Positions 1 through 8,651 of a stretch of 64,000 bases of DNA are shown piece after piece (the first letter of the stretch is position 1; every line of letters starts with the position of its first letter). Below the pieces are notes generated by a model, which did not search any database, was not told the DNA's origin, and saw only the letters and a program-made list of their open reading frames with translations. Location: positions 1-64,000 of the forward strand of contig NZ_JAHHDX010000010.1 in NCBI RefSeq assembly GCF_018619335.1, given 5' to 3'. This DNA comes from Alteromonas sp. ALT199 (GTDB taxonomy: Bacteria > Pseudomonadota > Gammaproteobacteria > Enterobacterales > Alteromonadaceae). Made by a program: the position numbers and the translations under genes.

Positions 1-56
1 ATGATGCGATCTGCGCGTTTAAAGGTAAGGTTATCTACTTCAACTAAATGATCCAT
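1..56 (-). CDS. mlaF: MlaF, ABC transporter ATP-binding protein (5' fragment)
   Basis: Only the first 18 codons are inside the window; the gene runs off the left edge. The reading starts at an ATG complementary to 54-56 and gives MDHLVEVDNLTFKRADRII, the typical N-terminus of the MlaF (YrbF) ATPase. MlaF powers the inner-membrane MlaFEDB complex, which moves phospholipids between inner and outer membrane. Divergence from yrbG matches E. coli and many other gammaproteobacteria, and this context supports the call more than the short peptide does. Confidence 0.75.
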   Translation of the reverse strand, partial: MDHLVEVDNLTFKRADRI

Positions 57-640
57 AGTTACTTAAATGTCGACCCTTGACGTAAGATTGAGCCCTTTTT
101 ACAAAGCGTTCAATTCACTTAAAAATAATATTAAATGCATATGAGTAAAGTGCGTATTCAATTTCTGTGCCTTAGCACCGAACACTCATAAAGTTTACTG
201 TATAGTTTACTTTTAAGAACTCACAAATTCAAAAAAGTTTACTCACCAGTGTAGTTTTTCTGCTTATTGGCTGGCTCTTATCAATAGACACGCCAAACGG
301 GCCGTGTAATTTGGTGTCATTGTACGCTTTTTCAAGACCCTCGCCAAAGTCAAAAAGTTACAAGTTATGTTCGATTAAGACGAATGTGAGGATTAGCGCG
401 CTGAAGCGTTATAACTTTCTCTTACAGGAACAGCCTGTCAGTAGTTTTTAACATCTTATTTTATGGTTTATTAACCAAAACTGAACGAAAAGGAGAACAC
501 ATGCTCTCTTCTCTTGATGCTTGAAATTGGTAGAAATTTACGGTGATTAAGCGTATTTGGAAAAAATAAGTGTTGCGAGCATAGGCAAATGGCACTCTTT
601 TTGCGACAATCTAGCGAAATACTTACTATTACAGGTTGTT
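57..640. other. mlaF-yrbG divergent intergenic region
   Basis: This 584-base AT-rich stretch separates two divergently transcribed envelope operons. Two things stand out: a sigma-54-like element at 590-605, and a seven-residue reading frame at 501-524 (MLSSLDA) behind a strong AAGGAG ribosome-binding site. I see no other coding region, tRNA or obvious hairpin terminator. Confidence 0.6.
590..605 (+). promoter_or_regulatory. Putative sigma-54 (-24/-12) promoter for yrbG
   Basis: TGGCAC-N5-TTGCG matches the RpoN consensus TGGCAC-N5-TTGCW except for the last base, with the essential GG (-24) and GC (-12) in correct register. Initiation would fall near 617, about 24 nt before the GTG at 641. No enhancer-binding-protein site was identified, so activity is an inference. 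Confidence 0.5.
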
Positions 641-1597
641 GTGCTTTTAAACATTGTCATTTTTCTGGTTGGGTTGATTGTTTTAAGTTGGAGTGCAGAC
701 CGTTTTGTTTATGGTGCTTCAGCGCTAGCAAAAAACATCGGCATCTCTCCTATGATGATCGGGTTAACGATTGTTGCTATGGGTTCATCGGCACCTGAAA
801 TTGTGGTTTCCGCAATTGCCTCTGCAAATGGCAATATGAATACTGCAGTCGGTAACGCGCTTGGTTCGAATATCACTAATATCGCGCTTGTATTAGGTGT
901 AACTGCGTTAGTTAAACCCCTCCTTGTTTCATCTACAACACTAAAACGTGAGCTTCCCGCACTTCTCATTATTTCATTAATTGCTATCGGCTTTATGTTC
1001 GATGGCGAATTGAAATCTTACGAAGGGATAATCCTACTAGGGCTATTCATTTTTGTTTTGGCAATGATGGCTTGGTTATCGCTTCAAGTAGATAAAGAAG
1101 ACCCGCTCGTTGCGGAAACGGCAGATGAAATACCTAAAGACGTTTCTAACACTTCTGCGCTTATATGGATTGGTGTCGGTCTTGTGATACTCCCGCTAAG
1201 TGCGCACTTTCTTGTAAACTCAGCGGTAGAAATTGCAAGATATATGGGAATATCTGACTTAGTTATCGGTTTAACTATCATAGCGTTTGGCACCAGCCTC
1301 CCTGAGCTAGCTGCAAGCATTGCAGGTGTACTTAAAGGCGAAGATGATTTAGCACTAGGTAATATTATTGGTTCCAATATCTTCAACCTGCTGGCCGTAC
1401 TCGGTATGCCAGGCTTAATCGCTCCAGGTATTCTCGACCCTAACGTTTATAACCGAGACATGTACGTTATGCTCGGTTTAACTTTACTATTGTTCTTGTT
1501 CAGCTTCGATTTAATTGGCAAGCGTACAATATCGAGAACAAATGGATTCATACTTCTGGCTTGCTTTATCGGCTATCAATTTTGGCTATTCGGATAA
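641..1597 (+). CDS. yrbG: YrbG-family calcium/sodium:proton exchanger
   Basis: This is an inner-membrane protein of the calcium/cation antiporter family, about 318 residues. It shows the two inverted alpha-repeat signatures GSSAPE and GTSLPE, each followed by a GSN-I-x-N motif (GNALGSNITN and GNIIGSNIFN), within about ten hydrophobic segments. I chose the GTG at 641 because the product then begins MLLNIVIFLVGL, as in E. coli YrbG. A TTG at 557 in the same frame would add a non-hydrophobic 28-residue tail and would overlap the sigma-54-like element. It is the first gene of the kds-lpt-rpoN block; kdsD starts 2 nt after its stop. The transported ion is not proven for this family. Confidence 0.85.
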   Translation: MLLNIVIFLVGLIVLSWSADRFVYGASALAKNIGISPMMIGLTIVAMGSSAPEIVVSAIASANGNMNTAVGNALGSNITNIALVLGVTALVKPLLVSSTTLKRELPALLIISLIAIGFMFDGELKSYEGIILLGLFIFVLAMMAWLSLQVDKEDPLVAETADEIPKDVSNTSALIWIGVGLVILPLSAHFLVNSAVEIARYMGISDLVIGLTIIAFGTSLPELAASIAGVLKGEDDLALGNIIGSNIFNLLAVLGMPGLIAPGILDPNVYNRDMYVMLGLTLLLFLFSFDLIGKRTISRTNGFILLACFIGYQFWLFG

Positions 1598-1599
1598 AC

Positions 1600-2580
1600 A
1601 TGAATACACAAACTCAGATGCACTATATCGACTCGGCTAAGCGCGTTATCGACATTGAAACGCAGGCCATTGCCAATCTTGCAGAGCGCTTAAACAGTGA
1701 TTTTATCGCTGCCTGCGATATTCTCTCCAGCTGTAAGGGAAAAGTAGTCGTGAGCGGTATGGGGAAATCTGGGCATATCGGCAATAAAATTGCCGCCACA
1801 CTAGCAAGCACAGGTACTCCCGCGTTCTTCATGCACCCGGGAGAAGCCAATCATGGCGACTTAGGTATGCTAAGTAAAGGCGATGTCTTATTGGCCATTT
1901 CTAATTCTGGTGAAACTAATGAGCTGGTTAATTTATTACCTGTTGTGAAGCGACTTGGTATAAAAGTGGTCGCTATGACCAATAGTGCTGCTAGTTCATT
2001 AGGGCAACATGCTGATGTAGTGCTTGATATTAGCGTTGAAAAAGAGGCGTGTTCGCTTGGGCTCGCACCTACTTCAAGTACAACTGCGACACTGGTTATG
2101 GGCGATGCTCTTGCGGTAGCGCTACTTGACCAAAAAGGCTTCACATCTGATGACTTTGCGCTATCACACCCAGGTGGAAGTTTAGGCAGAAAGCTATTAC
2201 TCAAAGTTAATGATATTATGCTAAGTGGCAGAGACATTCCTCTGGTAAACATTAATGCTTCGGTTGCTGAAGCGCTTTTAGAAATATCAAAAAAGGGATT
2301 GGGCATGACCGGTGTCATTGCCCCCGATAACACCTTAATAGGCGTCTTTACTGATGGTGATTTGCGACGAATACTCGATGCTCGTATTGATGTACACAAT
2401 GCAGCCGTAGAAGACGTGATGACCAAAGGCGGCAAAACAACTACCGCAGATCAGCTAGCTGTAGAGGCACTAAATTTGATGGAAACCCATAAGATTAGCG
2501 CGTTAATGGTTACTGACGACAAGCATAAACCTATTGGGGCCTTTAACATGCATATGTTACTGAAAGCGGGAGTACTTTAA
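1600..2580 (+). CDS. kdsD: Arabinose-5-phosphate isomerase KdsD
   Basis: Cytoplasmic enzyme that converts ribulose-5-phosphate to arabinose-5-phosphate, the first step of KDO synthesis for lipopolysaccharide. The 326-residue product has an N-terminal SIS sugar-isomerase domain (GMGKSGHIGNK, SNSGETNE, about residues 45-175) and a C-terminal tandem CBS pair (about 200-326), the usual KdsD/KpsF layout. The ATG at 1600 gives the normal length; an in-frame TTG at 1561 lies inside yrbG. The stop at 2580 directly abuts the kdsC start, so the genes are probably translationally coupled. Confidence 0.95.
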   Translation: MNTQTQMHYIDSAKRVIDIETQAIANLAERLNSDFIAACDILSSCKGKVVVSGMGKSGHIGNKIAATLASTGTPAFFMHPGEANHGDLGMLSKGDVLLAISNSGETNELVNLLPVVKRLGIKVVAMTNSAASSLGQHADVVLDISVEKEACSLGLAPTSSTTATLVMGDALAVALLDQKGFTSDDFALSHPGGSLGRKLLLKVNDIMLSGRDIPLVNINASVAEALLEISKKGLGMTGVIAPDNTLIGVFTDGDLRRILDARIDVHNAAVEDVMTKGGKTTTADQLAVEALNLMETHKISALMVTDDKHKPIGAFNMHMLLKAGVL

Positions 2581-3129
2581 ATGGCGACGACTTTGTATAC
2601 CGATTTAGACCAAGCGCTTTTTGAGCAGTTAGCGCACATTAAATTACTGGTATGTGACGTGGACGGTGTATTTTCAGACGGCCGCATCTACTTGGGTAAC
2701 GAAGGAGAAGAGCTAAAAGCCTTTCACACCCGCGACGGATATGGAGTGAAAGCCTTGGTAAGTAATGGTGTGAATGTCGCTGTTATTACGGGGCGACGCT
2801 CAGTAATTGTAGAAAACAGGATGAGAGCACTCAACGTTGCGCACATTATTCAGGGTGAAGAAAACAAAGCAGACGCGCTCGACGAGTTGATGAAAAACCT
2901 TGAGTTAAGCCCGAGTGAGGTAGCCGCAGTAGGCGACGACATGCCCGATATAGGTATGTATCAACATGTTGCGGTAAGAATTGCGGTCGCCGACGCCCAC
3001 CCCTTTGTGGCAAAACAAGCGAACTGGACCACTACACTTCCAGGCGGGTTTGGCGCGGTTCGGGAAATATCGGATACCATTTTGCAAGCTAAAGGAGTAG
3101 CAAACGAAATTTTCGGAGCAAGTGTATGA
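2581..3129 (+). CDS. kdsC: KDO-8-phosphate phosphatase KdsC
   Basis: Hydrolyses 3-deoxy-D-manno-octulosonate 8-phosphate to KDO in the cytoplasm. The 182-residue protein is a cap-less HAD phosphatase: motif I DVDGVFSDG (nucleophile Asp26, acid/base Asp28), motif II VITGR and motif IV GDDMPD are all present. Length matches E. coli KdsC. It begins on the base after the kdsD stop and overlaps lptC by 4 nt (ATGA), placing KDO synthesis and LPS transport in one transcript. Confidence 0.95.
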   Translation: MATTLYTDLDQALFEQLAHIKLLVCDVDGVFSDGRIYLGNEGEELKAFHTRDGYGVKALVSNGVNVAVITGRRSVIVENRMRALNVAHIIQGEENKADALDELMKNLELSPSEVAAVGDDMPDIGMYQHVAVRIAVADAHPFVAKQANWTTTLPGGFGAVREISDTILQAKGVANEIFGASV

Positions 3130-3704
3130 GCCAGTTTGGCTTCAACCGTTTAGGTTTAAGCATATCGGCGCTGTTTATCTTAGCAATGCTGATGTACATT
3201 CCTACGTGGATGGAAGAGCAGCCTGAAACTAAAGGAAGCAATGAAAATGACGCACTCAAGCCTGCGTACAAGGCCAAAAACTTAACCACAACTTTGTACA
3301 ATCAAGACGGTGAACTAAATCACAGAGTATTTGCAGAGTCGATGGAGCATTACGACCAGTTGGGCTTTGTTTTATTCCAACAACCGAAGTACACCCTTTA
3401 CACGGAAAACGCTACATCGCCGTGGGTTGTTACTGCGCAAGAAGGAACGCTTTATAACAACGAGTTGATTCAACTTGAAAACAACGTTGTTATTGAAAAT
3501 CAAACCAGCGATGATTTTGTTAAAAGTTTATCAACGGAGTATATCCAGATAAATTTAGACACGAAACAAATGACATCTGATCAACCCGTTGAGATACTGG
3601 GCACGCAATACCTTATCTTGAGTAATGGGTTTAACGCGAACTTACGCACACAAGAATACGAGCTTTTAGATCATGTACAAACGACTTATTCCCCTAGCAA
3701 CTAG
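3126..3704 (+). CDS. lptC: LPS export protein LptC
   Basis: Bitopic inner-membrane protein that passes lipopolysaccharide from the LptBFG extractor to the periplasmic bridge protein LptA. The 192-residue product has one N-terminal membrane segment (about 10-27) and a periplasmic beta-jellyroll. Its opening (LTTTLYNQDGELNHRV, about residues 51-66) is typical of LptC. It overlaps kdsC by 4 nt and its 3' end overlaps the lptA start by 32 nt, an unusually long overlap within the block. Sequence divergence is high in this family, so the gene order adds weight. Confidence 0.92.
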   Translation: MSQFGFNRLGLSISALFILAMLMYIPTWMEEQPETKGSNENDALKPAYKAKNLTTTLYNQDGELNHRVFAESMEHYDQLGFVLFQQPKYTLYTENATSPWVVTAQEGTLYNNELIQLENNVVIENQTSDDFVKSLSTEYIQINLDTKQMTSDQPVEILGTQYLILSNGFNANLRTQEYELLDHVQTTYSPSN

Positions 3705-4218
3705 TCTTATACTTGCCATCGCTAGCGGTGCGGTGCTTGCCAGTGAAGAAGACTTTTCGCAACCCATTAAAATAGGGTCAAATACCCAGTTTATTGACGG
3801 TAAGAACAAAACGGCTTTGTATAAAGAAGACGTACTAATTACGCAGGGTTCACTGCAGATCAAAGCCGATGAGGTAGAAGTTATTGCTACTAACGGTAGC
3901 GGCCGTGAGATATTCATCGCCCGAGGAAAGCCTGCTAGCTATTCTCAATCGCTTGAAGACGGTACACCGGTATCGGCGAAAGCTAATGAAATTCGCTATG
4001 AGGTGGTTAATCGCACTATTTCTCTGGCGGGTAATGCTGAGCTACAGCAAGATACCAGTAAAGTGCAAGGTGATAAAATTACGTTCGATATGATTACTGA
4101 GCAATTGCTTGCAACGGGTGGCGCCGGTGAAGATGGTGAAGGTCGTGTAACCACAGTGTTTACCCCTGATACCATTCGCAAAGCGTCGTCTAAGAAAGAC
4201 AATGAGGACAATAAATAG
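3673..4218 (+). CDS. lptA: LPS transport periplasmic protein LptA
   Basis: Forms the beta-jellyroll oligomer that carries LPS across the periplasm to LptD. The 181-residue precursor has a signal peptide with a likely cut after VLA (residues 21-23), then the OstA domain, including the typical 'KADEVEVI' and 'GDKITFDM' strands. The ATG at 3673 lies inside the end of lptC, and 2 nt separate its stop from lptB. The charged C-terminus ([10 protein letters not shown]) is probably flexible. Confidence 0.92.
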   Translation: MYKRLIPLATSLILAIASGAVLASEEDFSQPIKIGSNTQFIDGKNKTALYKEDVLITQGSLQIKADEVEVIATNGSGREIFIARGKPASYSQSLEDGTPVSAKANEIRYEVVNRTISLAGNAELQQDTSKVQGDKITFDMITEQLLATGGAGEDGEGRVTTVFTPDTIRKASSKKDNEDNK

Positions 4219-4220
4219 CA

Positions 4221-4946
4221 ATGGCAACTTTGAGCGCTAAAAACCTTGCTAAGTCGTATAAATCGCGACAGGTTGTTCGCGACGTAAGCCTTTCTGTCTC
4301 AACAGGTCAGATTGTCGGCCTTCTTGGCCCAAACGGCGCTGGTAAGACCACTACATTTTATATGATTGTTGGTCTGGTTAACTTAGACAAAGGTAAGATT
4401 GAAATCGACGAAAATGAGTTAACTCATCAACCTATGCATGAGCGTGCACGCCGCGGCATAGGCTATCTTCCGCAGGAAGCATCAATTTTCAGAAAGCTCA
4501 CTGTACATGAAAATATCATGGCCATTTTGCAAACTCGTAAAGATTTAAATTCACAGCAACAAAACGAAGAAGCCGACGCGCTACTTGATGAATTTAATAT
4601 CAACCATATACGTAATAGTACAGGAATGAGTTTGTCAGGGGGTGAACGCCGTCGCGTTGAAATTGCACGCGCTCTGGCAGCAAATCCACAGTTTATTTTA
4701 CTAGATGAACCATTTGCTGGTGTTGATCCAATATCAGTTAATGATATAAAGAAGATAATACAACATCTTCGAGATAGGGGTATTGGTATCCTTATCACAG
4801 ACCATAACGTACGCGAAACATTGGATGTTTGTGAAAAGGCGTATATTGTGAGTCATGGCGAGCTTATTGCGCAAGGAACTGCGGAACAGGTTTTAAGTAA
4901 TCAAAAAGTAAGGGATGTATACCTAGGCGAACAATTCAGGCTATAG
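4221..4946 (+). CDS. lptB: LPS export ABC transporter ATPase LptB
   Basis: Cytoplasmic ATPase of the LptB2FG complex that extracts LPS from the inner membrane. The 241-residue protein contains Walker [10 protein letters not shown], the Q-loop near YLPQEA, the LptB-type signature LSGGERRR, Walker [13 protein letters not shown] and the switch His in LITDHNVRE. Length and motifs match E. coli LptB. It ends the LPS part of the block; 73 nt separate it from rpoN. Confidence 0.97.
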   Translation: MATLSAKNLAKSYKSRQVVRDVSLSVSTGQIVGLLGPNGAGKTTTFYMIVGLVNLDKGKIEIDENELTHQPMHERARRGIGYLPQEASIFRKLTVHENIMAILQTRKDLNSQQQNEEADALLDEFNINHIRNSTGMSLSGGERRRVEIARALAANPQFILLDEPFAGVDPISVNDIKKIIQHLRDRGIGILITDHNVRETLDVCEKAYIVSHGELIAQGTAEQVLSNQKVRDVYLGEQFRL

Positions 4947-4982
4947 TTATTGTAACCAAATTGTTATTTTTCAGTTTCGCTC

Positions 4983-4991
4983 TGGTATATT
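4983..4991 (+). promoter_or_regulatory. Possible extended -10 promoter for rpoN
   Basis: TGGTATATT is a TGN extended -10 plus a near-consensus -10 hexamer, 28 nt before the rpoN ATG. No good -35 is visible at normal spacing, which fits the extended -10 type. It would allow rpoN expression independent of the upstream lpt genes. Confidence 0.4.
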
Positions 4992-5019
4992 CAATTTAGA
5001 GCATTTAAATAAGACGTAG

Positions 5020-6501
5020 ATGAAACCATCTTTACAGCTAAAATTTAGCCAACAACTTACCATGACACCTCAGCTTCAGCAGGCCATCAAGCTGCTGCAG
5101 CTTTCTACGCTTGATCTCCAGCAAGAGATACAAGAAGCGCTCGACTCCAATCCACTTTTGGAGGTGGAAGAAGGAAATGATGAGCCACAACTAGAGAAGA
5201 ACAACATAGACTCCGACGATAGTGCCTCTGAGGCCTCCGCTTCGGCGTCAAGTGATACACTAGAGGCCGGTGATGCATTAGAAAAAAATGATCTTCCCGA
5301 TGAACTGCCTATCGATAGTACGTGGGATGAATACTACTCAGCTTCTTCTGCTCCTGCACCGGGCCCGTCTAATGATGACGAGCAAATCTTTCAAGGTGAA
5401 ACCACCGAAGACATTCAAGAGCATCTTCTGTGGCAAATGCGCCTCACCCATTTCTCGGATACTGACCGTGCGATTGCTACAGCGATCATCGACTCTATCG
5501 ATGAATCGGGATACTTAACTGTCACCCTTGAAGAGATTTTAGAAGCAGTCAACGACGATGATATGGAAGAGCCGATTGAAATGGACGAAATAGAGTGCGT
5601 ACTTAAACGCATTCAGATGTTCGACCCCATTGGTTCTGGTTCTCGCTCACCTCAAGAATGTCTTATGGTGCAATTGCGTCAGTTTTCAGATGATACGCCT
5701 TGGCTTGCTGAAGCGAAGCAACTTATTGAAGATTACTCTGACTTACTGAGCAGCAAAGACTATCGCACGCTTATGCGTAAGAGCCGATTAAAAGAAGATC
5801 AGCTGCGCGAAGCTATGCGTTTACTTCAAACCTTGAATCCTCGCCCAGGTAGTGCTTTAGTTACTAAAGAGCCTGAATACGTTATTCCTGATGTCTCAGT
5901 AACAAAGAAAAATGGCCGTTGGGTGGTTGAGCTGAACCCTGACAGTCTTCCTAAATTAAGCGTGAACCAACAATACGCTGCAATGAGTCGCCGTGCTAAG
6001 AACAGTAGCGATTCACAATTCATCCGCTCACACATGCAAGAGGCCAAGTGGTTTATTAAAAGCTTGGAATCTCGAAATGAAACCTTGATGAAGGTTGCAA
6101 ATTGTATTGTGCAGCAACAAATGGGCTTTTTTGAGCACGGCCCGGAAATGATGAAACCAATGGTGCTAAATGATGTCGCAGAAATGGTAGATATGCACGA
6201 ATCCACCATATCGCGTGTGACAACGCAAAAGTATATGCATACGCCACGTGGAATATTCGAGTTGAAGTATTTCTTCTCAAGCCACGTTGCAACCGAGTCT
6301 GGTGGAGAGTGTTCATCTACAGCTATTCGTGCATTGATCAAGAAGTTAGTGGCTGCGGAAAATCCTAGCAAGCCGCTAAGTGATAGCAAGATTGCTTTAT
6401 TGTTGGCCGAGCAAGGCATAAAAGTCGCTCGACGAACAATAGCAAAGTACCGGGAATCGTTATCGATTCCGCCGTCGAACCAACGCAAAAGCCTTATTTA
6501 A
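5020..6501 (+). CDS. rpoN: RNA polymerase sigma-54 factor RpoN
   Basis: Alternative sigma factor that directs polymerase to -24/-12 promoters and needs an AAA+ activator. The 493-residue protein has the Gln/Leu-rich region I at the N-terminus ([20 protein letters not shown]), an acidic and Ser/Ala-rich region II (about 50-120), the core-binding domain, and at the C-terminus the RpoN box [12 protein letters not shown] that contacts -24. It heads the conserved rpoN-hpf-ptsN-rapZ-ptsO string, linking sigma-54 to the nitrogen phosphotransferase system. Confidence 0.97.
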   Translation: MKPSLQLKFSQQLTMTPQLQQAIKLLQLSTLDLQQEIQEALDSNPLLEVEEGNDEPQLEKNNIDSDDSASEASASASSDTLEAGDALEKNDLPDELPIDSTWDEYYSASSAPAPGPSNDDEQIFQGETTEDIQEHLLWQMRLTHFSDTDRAIATAIIDSIDESGYLTVTLEEILEAVNDDDMEEPIEMDEIECVLKRIQMFDPIGSGSRSPQECLMVQLRQFSDDTPWLAEAKQLIEDYSDLLSSKDYRTLMRKSRLKEDQLREAMRLLQTLNPRPGSALVTKEPEYVIPDVSVTKKNGRWVVELNPDSLPKLSVNQQYAAMSRRAKNSSDSQFIRSHMQEAKWFIKSLESRNETLMKVANCIVQQQMGFFEHGPEMMKPMVLNDVAEMVDMHESTISRVTTQKYMHTPRGIFELKYFFSSHVATESGGECSSTAIRALIKKLVAAENPSKPLSDSKIALLLAEQGIKVARRTIAKYRESLSIPPSNQRKSLI

Positions 6502-6531
6502 ACGGGCTCAATAATATAAGGAAGACGAAAT

Positions 6532-6819
6532 ATGCAAATCAACCTTACTGGTCATCATGTCGAAATCACCGACTCTTTGCGTAATTATGTCGATACGAAG
6601 TTCAGCAAACTTGAACGTCACTTTGATCACATTTCTAATGTGCATGTCATCCTGAACGTTGAAAAATTGAATCAAAAAGCCGAAGCGACCGTTCATTTAA
6701 GTGGCGCAGAAGTATTCGCATCCTCAGAAAATACCGACATGTATGCGGCGATTGACAGCATGGTTGATAAACTCGACCGGCAGGTAATCAAGCATAAGGA
6801 AAAACTGAAAAAACATTAG
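6532..6819 (+). CDS. hpf: Ribosome hibernation promoting factor HPF (short form)
   Basis: Binds the small-subunit decoding region and helps form inactive 100S ribosomes in stationary phase. The 95-residue product has the ribosomal S30AE fold, beginning MQINLTGHHVEITDSLR and ending in a basic KHKEKLKKH tail. It is the short form, without the dimerisation domain of long HPF. An SD-like AAGGA precedes the ATG. It lies 30 nt after rpoN, its conserved position. Confidence 0.95.
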   Translation: MQINLTGHHVEITDSLRNYVDTKFSKLERHFDHISNVHVILNVEKLNQKAEATVHLSGAEVFASSENTDMYAAIDSMVDKLDRQVIKHKEKLKKH

Positions 6820-6832
6820 TAGTTAATTAAGC

Positions 6833-7276
6833 ATGGATATACAAGCCATCGTAAGTCTGGACCGCACCGAGTGTGCGGTTCAGTGCAATAGTAAAAAGCG
6901 AATTCTTGAGATCATCGCTGATATCGCTGCCAAGCAAAATGAAAACATCGATCAGGCAACGGTACTTAATAGCTTGATGTCTCGAGAGCGCATGGGCAGT
7001 ACAGGCATAGGCAATGGTATAGCCTTACCTCACGGCCGACTAGCAGGCCTTGAGAAAGTGATAGCAATTGTTGTAACCAGCACACCAGCTATCGACTTTG
7101 ACGCTCTTGACGAAAAGCCCGTAGACATATTTTTTGCGCTACTTGTTCCCGAGGAGCAAACTGAAGGACACCTTCAAACGCTAGCTACTGTAGCCGGCAA
7201 ACTAAGCAACAAAGAAACGATTAAAGCAATACGTCGTGCAACGACAAGCGACGATATTCTATCTGCATTAAGCTAG
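6833..7276 (+). CDS. ptsN: Nitrogen PTS EIIA protein PtsN
   Basis: Regulatory phosphoacceptor of the PTS-Ntr chain (PtsP-NPr-PtsN) that signals nitrogen and potassium state rather than sugar uptake. The 147-residue protein is a single EIIA type-2 domain; the phosphorylated His67 lies in GIALPHGRL. It is 13 nt after hpf and upstream of rapZ and ptsO, so its partner NPr is in the same block. No ptsP is visible in the window. Confidence 0.95.
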   Translation: MDIQAIVSLDRTECAVQCNSKKRILEIIADIAAKQNENIDQATVLNSLMSRERMGSTGIGNGIALPHGRLAGLEKVIAIVVTSTPAIDFDALDEKPVDIFFALLVPEEQTEGHLQTLATVAGKLSNKETIKAIRRATTSDDILSALS

Positions 7277-7359
7277 CTATCGAGCGTCTACTTATCGTAA
7301 ATAGGCGCTTAATTCGACAACGCGTATGTGATAAAACCAGAATTTAAGGGAGAGTTTAG

Positions 7360-8205
7360 GTGAAGCTGATCATAATCAGTGGTCGTTCGGGGTCTGGTAA
7401 ATCTGTCGCACTTCGCGCATTGGAAGATTTAGGTTATTACTGTGTTGATAACATCCCAGTAAACTTACTTCCCACTTTAACTCATACTGTTGTTGATGAA
7501 TACGATCAGGTTGCTGTAAGTATCGATGTAAGAAACTTACCGAAAAACCCTGACGATTTGGTAGAAATTTTAGACTATCTCCCTTCGTCGTGGTCAATGA
7601 CCATAGTGTACATTGATGCAAGCGACGACGTTCTGGTAAAGCGCTTTAGCGAAACTCGCCGCCTTCACCCTCTAGCCAAGCTCAATAAATCGTTATCAGA
7701 AGCCATTAAAGCCGAGTCGGCATTACTTGCTCCTATTGTAGAACGCGCTGATTTATATTTGGATACAGACAAGCTCACCATACATCAGCTTGCTGAATTA
7801 ATTCGGGAACGAATTTTAGGTAAAAAGAGTTCTCGTCTAGTACTGGTATTTGAATCGTTTGGCTTTAAACACGGTATTCCTAAAGACGCAGATTATGTTT
7901 TTGACGCGCGCTTTTTACCTAACCCTCATTGGGAACCAGACCTTAAGCACCTTACAGGGTTAGATGCACCAGTGGAGGTGTTTTTAGGCTCGCAACCCGT
8001 TGTTACCAAGTTTATTTGGCAGATTCAGAACTTAATGACCACCTGGCTACCACATTTAGAGCGTAACAATAGAAGCTATGTGACAGTAGCAATTGGCTGT
8101 ACTGGCGGACAACATCGCTCTGTCTATATCGCCCAAACCCTGTCGAAAACCTTCGGTGAAATACATCCCGACGTTCAAATTCGACACAGAGAGCTTAATC
8201 AATAA
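7360..8205 (+). CDS. rapZ: RNase adapter / nucleotide-binding protein RapZ
   Basis: RapZ (YvcJ/YhbJ family) is a P-loop protein; in E. coli it delivers the sRNA GlmZ to RNase E and so tunes glucosamine-6-phosphate synthesis. The 281-residue product has Walker A GRSGSGKS (residues 8-15) and the conserved C-terminal region with IGCTGGQHRSVY. The start is a GTG at 7360 behind AAGGGAGAG; no upstream ATG fits. Its stop overlaps the ptsO ATG by one base (TAATG). Whether a GlmZ-like RNA exists here cannot be judged from this window. Confidence 0.95.
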   Translation: MKLIIISGRSGSGKSVALRALEDLGYYCVDNIPVNLLPTLTHTVVDEYDQVAVSIDVRNLPKNPDDLVEILDYLPSSWSMTIVYIDASDDVLVKRFSETRRLHPLAKLNKSLSEAIKAESALLAPIVERADLYLDTDKLTIHQLAELIRERILGKKSSRLVLVFESFGFKHGIPKDADYVFDARFLPNPHWEPDLKHLTGLDAPVEVFLGSQPVVTKFIWQIQNLMTTWLPHLERNNRSYVTVAIGCTGGQHRSVYIAQTLSKTFGEIHPDVQIRHRELNQ

Positions 8206-8477
8206 TGACTATCGAAAAAACGCTTACTATCGTCAACAAACTGGGCTTACACGCCAGAGCAGCAACACAATTAGTTAAACTTGCTAATCAGTTTGATGCT
8301 AAGATCATTTTGAAGAAAGGTGATAAAGAAGCAGATGCTAGCAGTGTTTTAGGCCTAATGATGCTTGAGAGCCATCAGGGTGAGCAAGTGGATGTTGTTG
8401 TCGATGGCAGTGACGCTGTTGATGCACTCGCTGCTATTGAAGAGCTTATTGAGGGCAAGTTTAACGAAGACGAATAG
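8205..8477 (+). CDS. ptsO: Phosphocarrier protein NPr
   Basis: HPr-like protein that relays phosphate from PtsP to PtsN. The 90-residue product carries the active-site His16 in LGLHARAAT and the ADASSVLGLMML helix with the HPr-family regulatory-serine position. The overlap with rapZ suggests translational coupling. It ends the rpoN block; 174 nt then precede mgtE. Confidence 0.95.
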   Translation: MTIEKTLTIVNKLGLHARAATQLVKLANQFDAKIILKKGDKEADASSVLGLMMLESHQGEQVDVVVDGSDAVDALAAIEELIEGKFNEDE

Positions 8478-8651
8478 TTGTTAGCTCTCGGTCCATTGTC
8501 GAATTAATAAACAGTTAAAAAAGTTATTCTGATTTCATAAGTAAAACCTACGCATTTATCATGACAGACTTCATATAATTGCGATATTCTACGCCCACTT
8601 AGGCTTTATAGCCTGCTTTTTCCATCTTTTAGCTTGTAGGAATAACGCCTT

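Noticed and set aside
1851-2435. Long minus-strand reading frame of 194 codons opposite kdsD
   Set aside because: It mirrors the codons of a certain gene on the other strand, has no ribosome-binding site and no recognisable protein motif.
5826-6488. Minus-strand reading frame of 220 codons opposite rpoN
   Set aside because: Antisense shadow of a conserved gene, with unlikely amino-acid composition and no motif.
8478-8651. M-box or other magnesium riboswitch before mgtE
   Set aside because: The leader is short and shows only a 5-bp AGGCT/AGCCT hairpin; the complex M-box fold cannot be formed.
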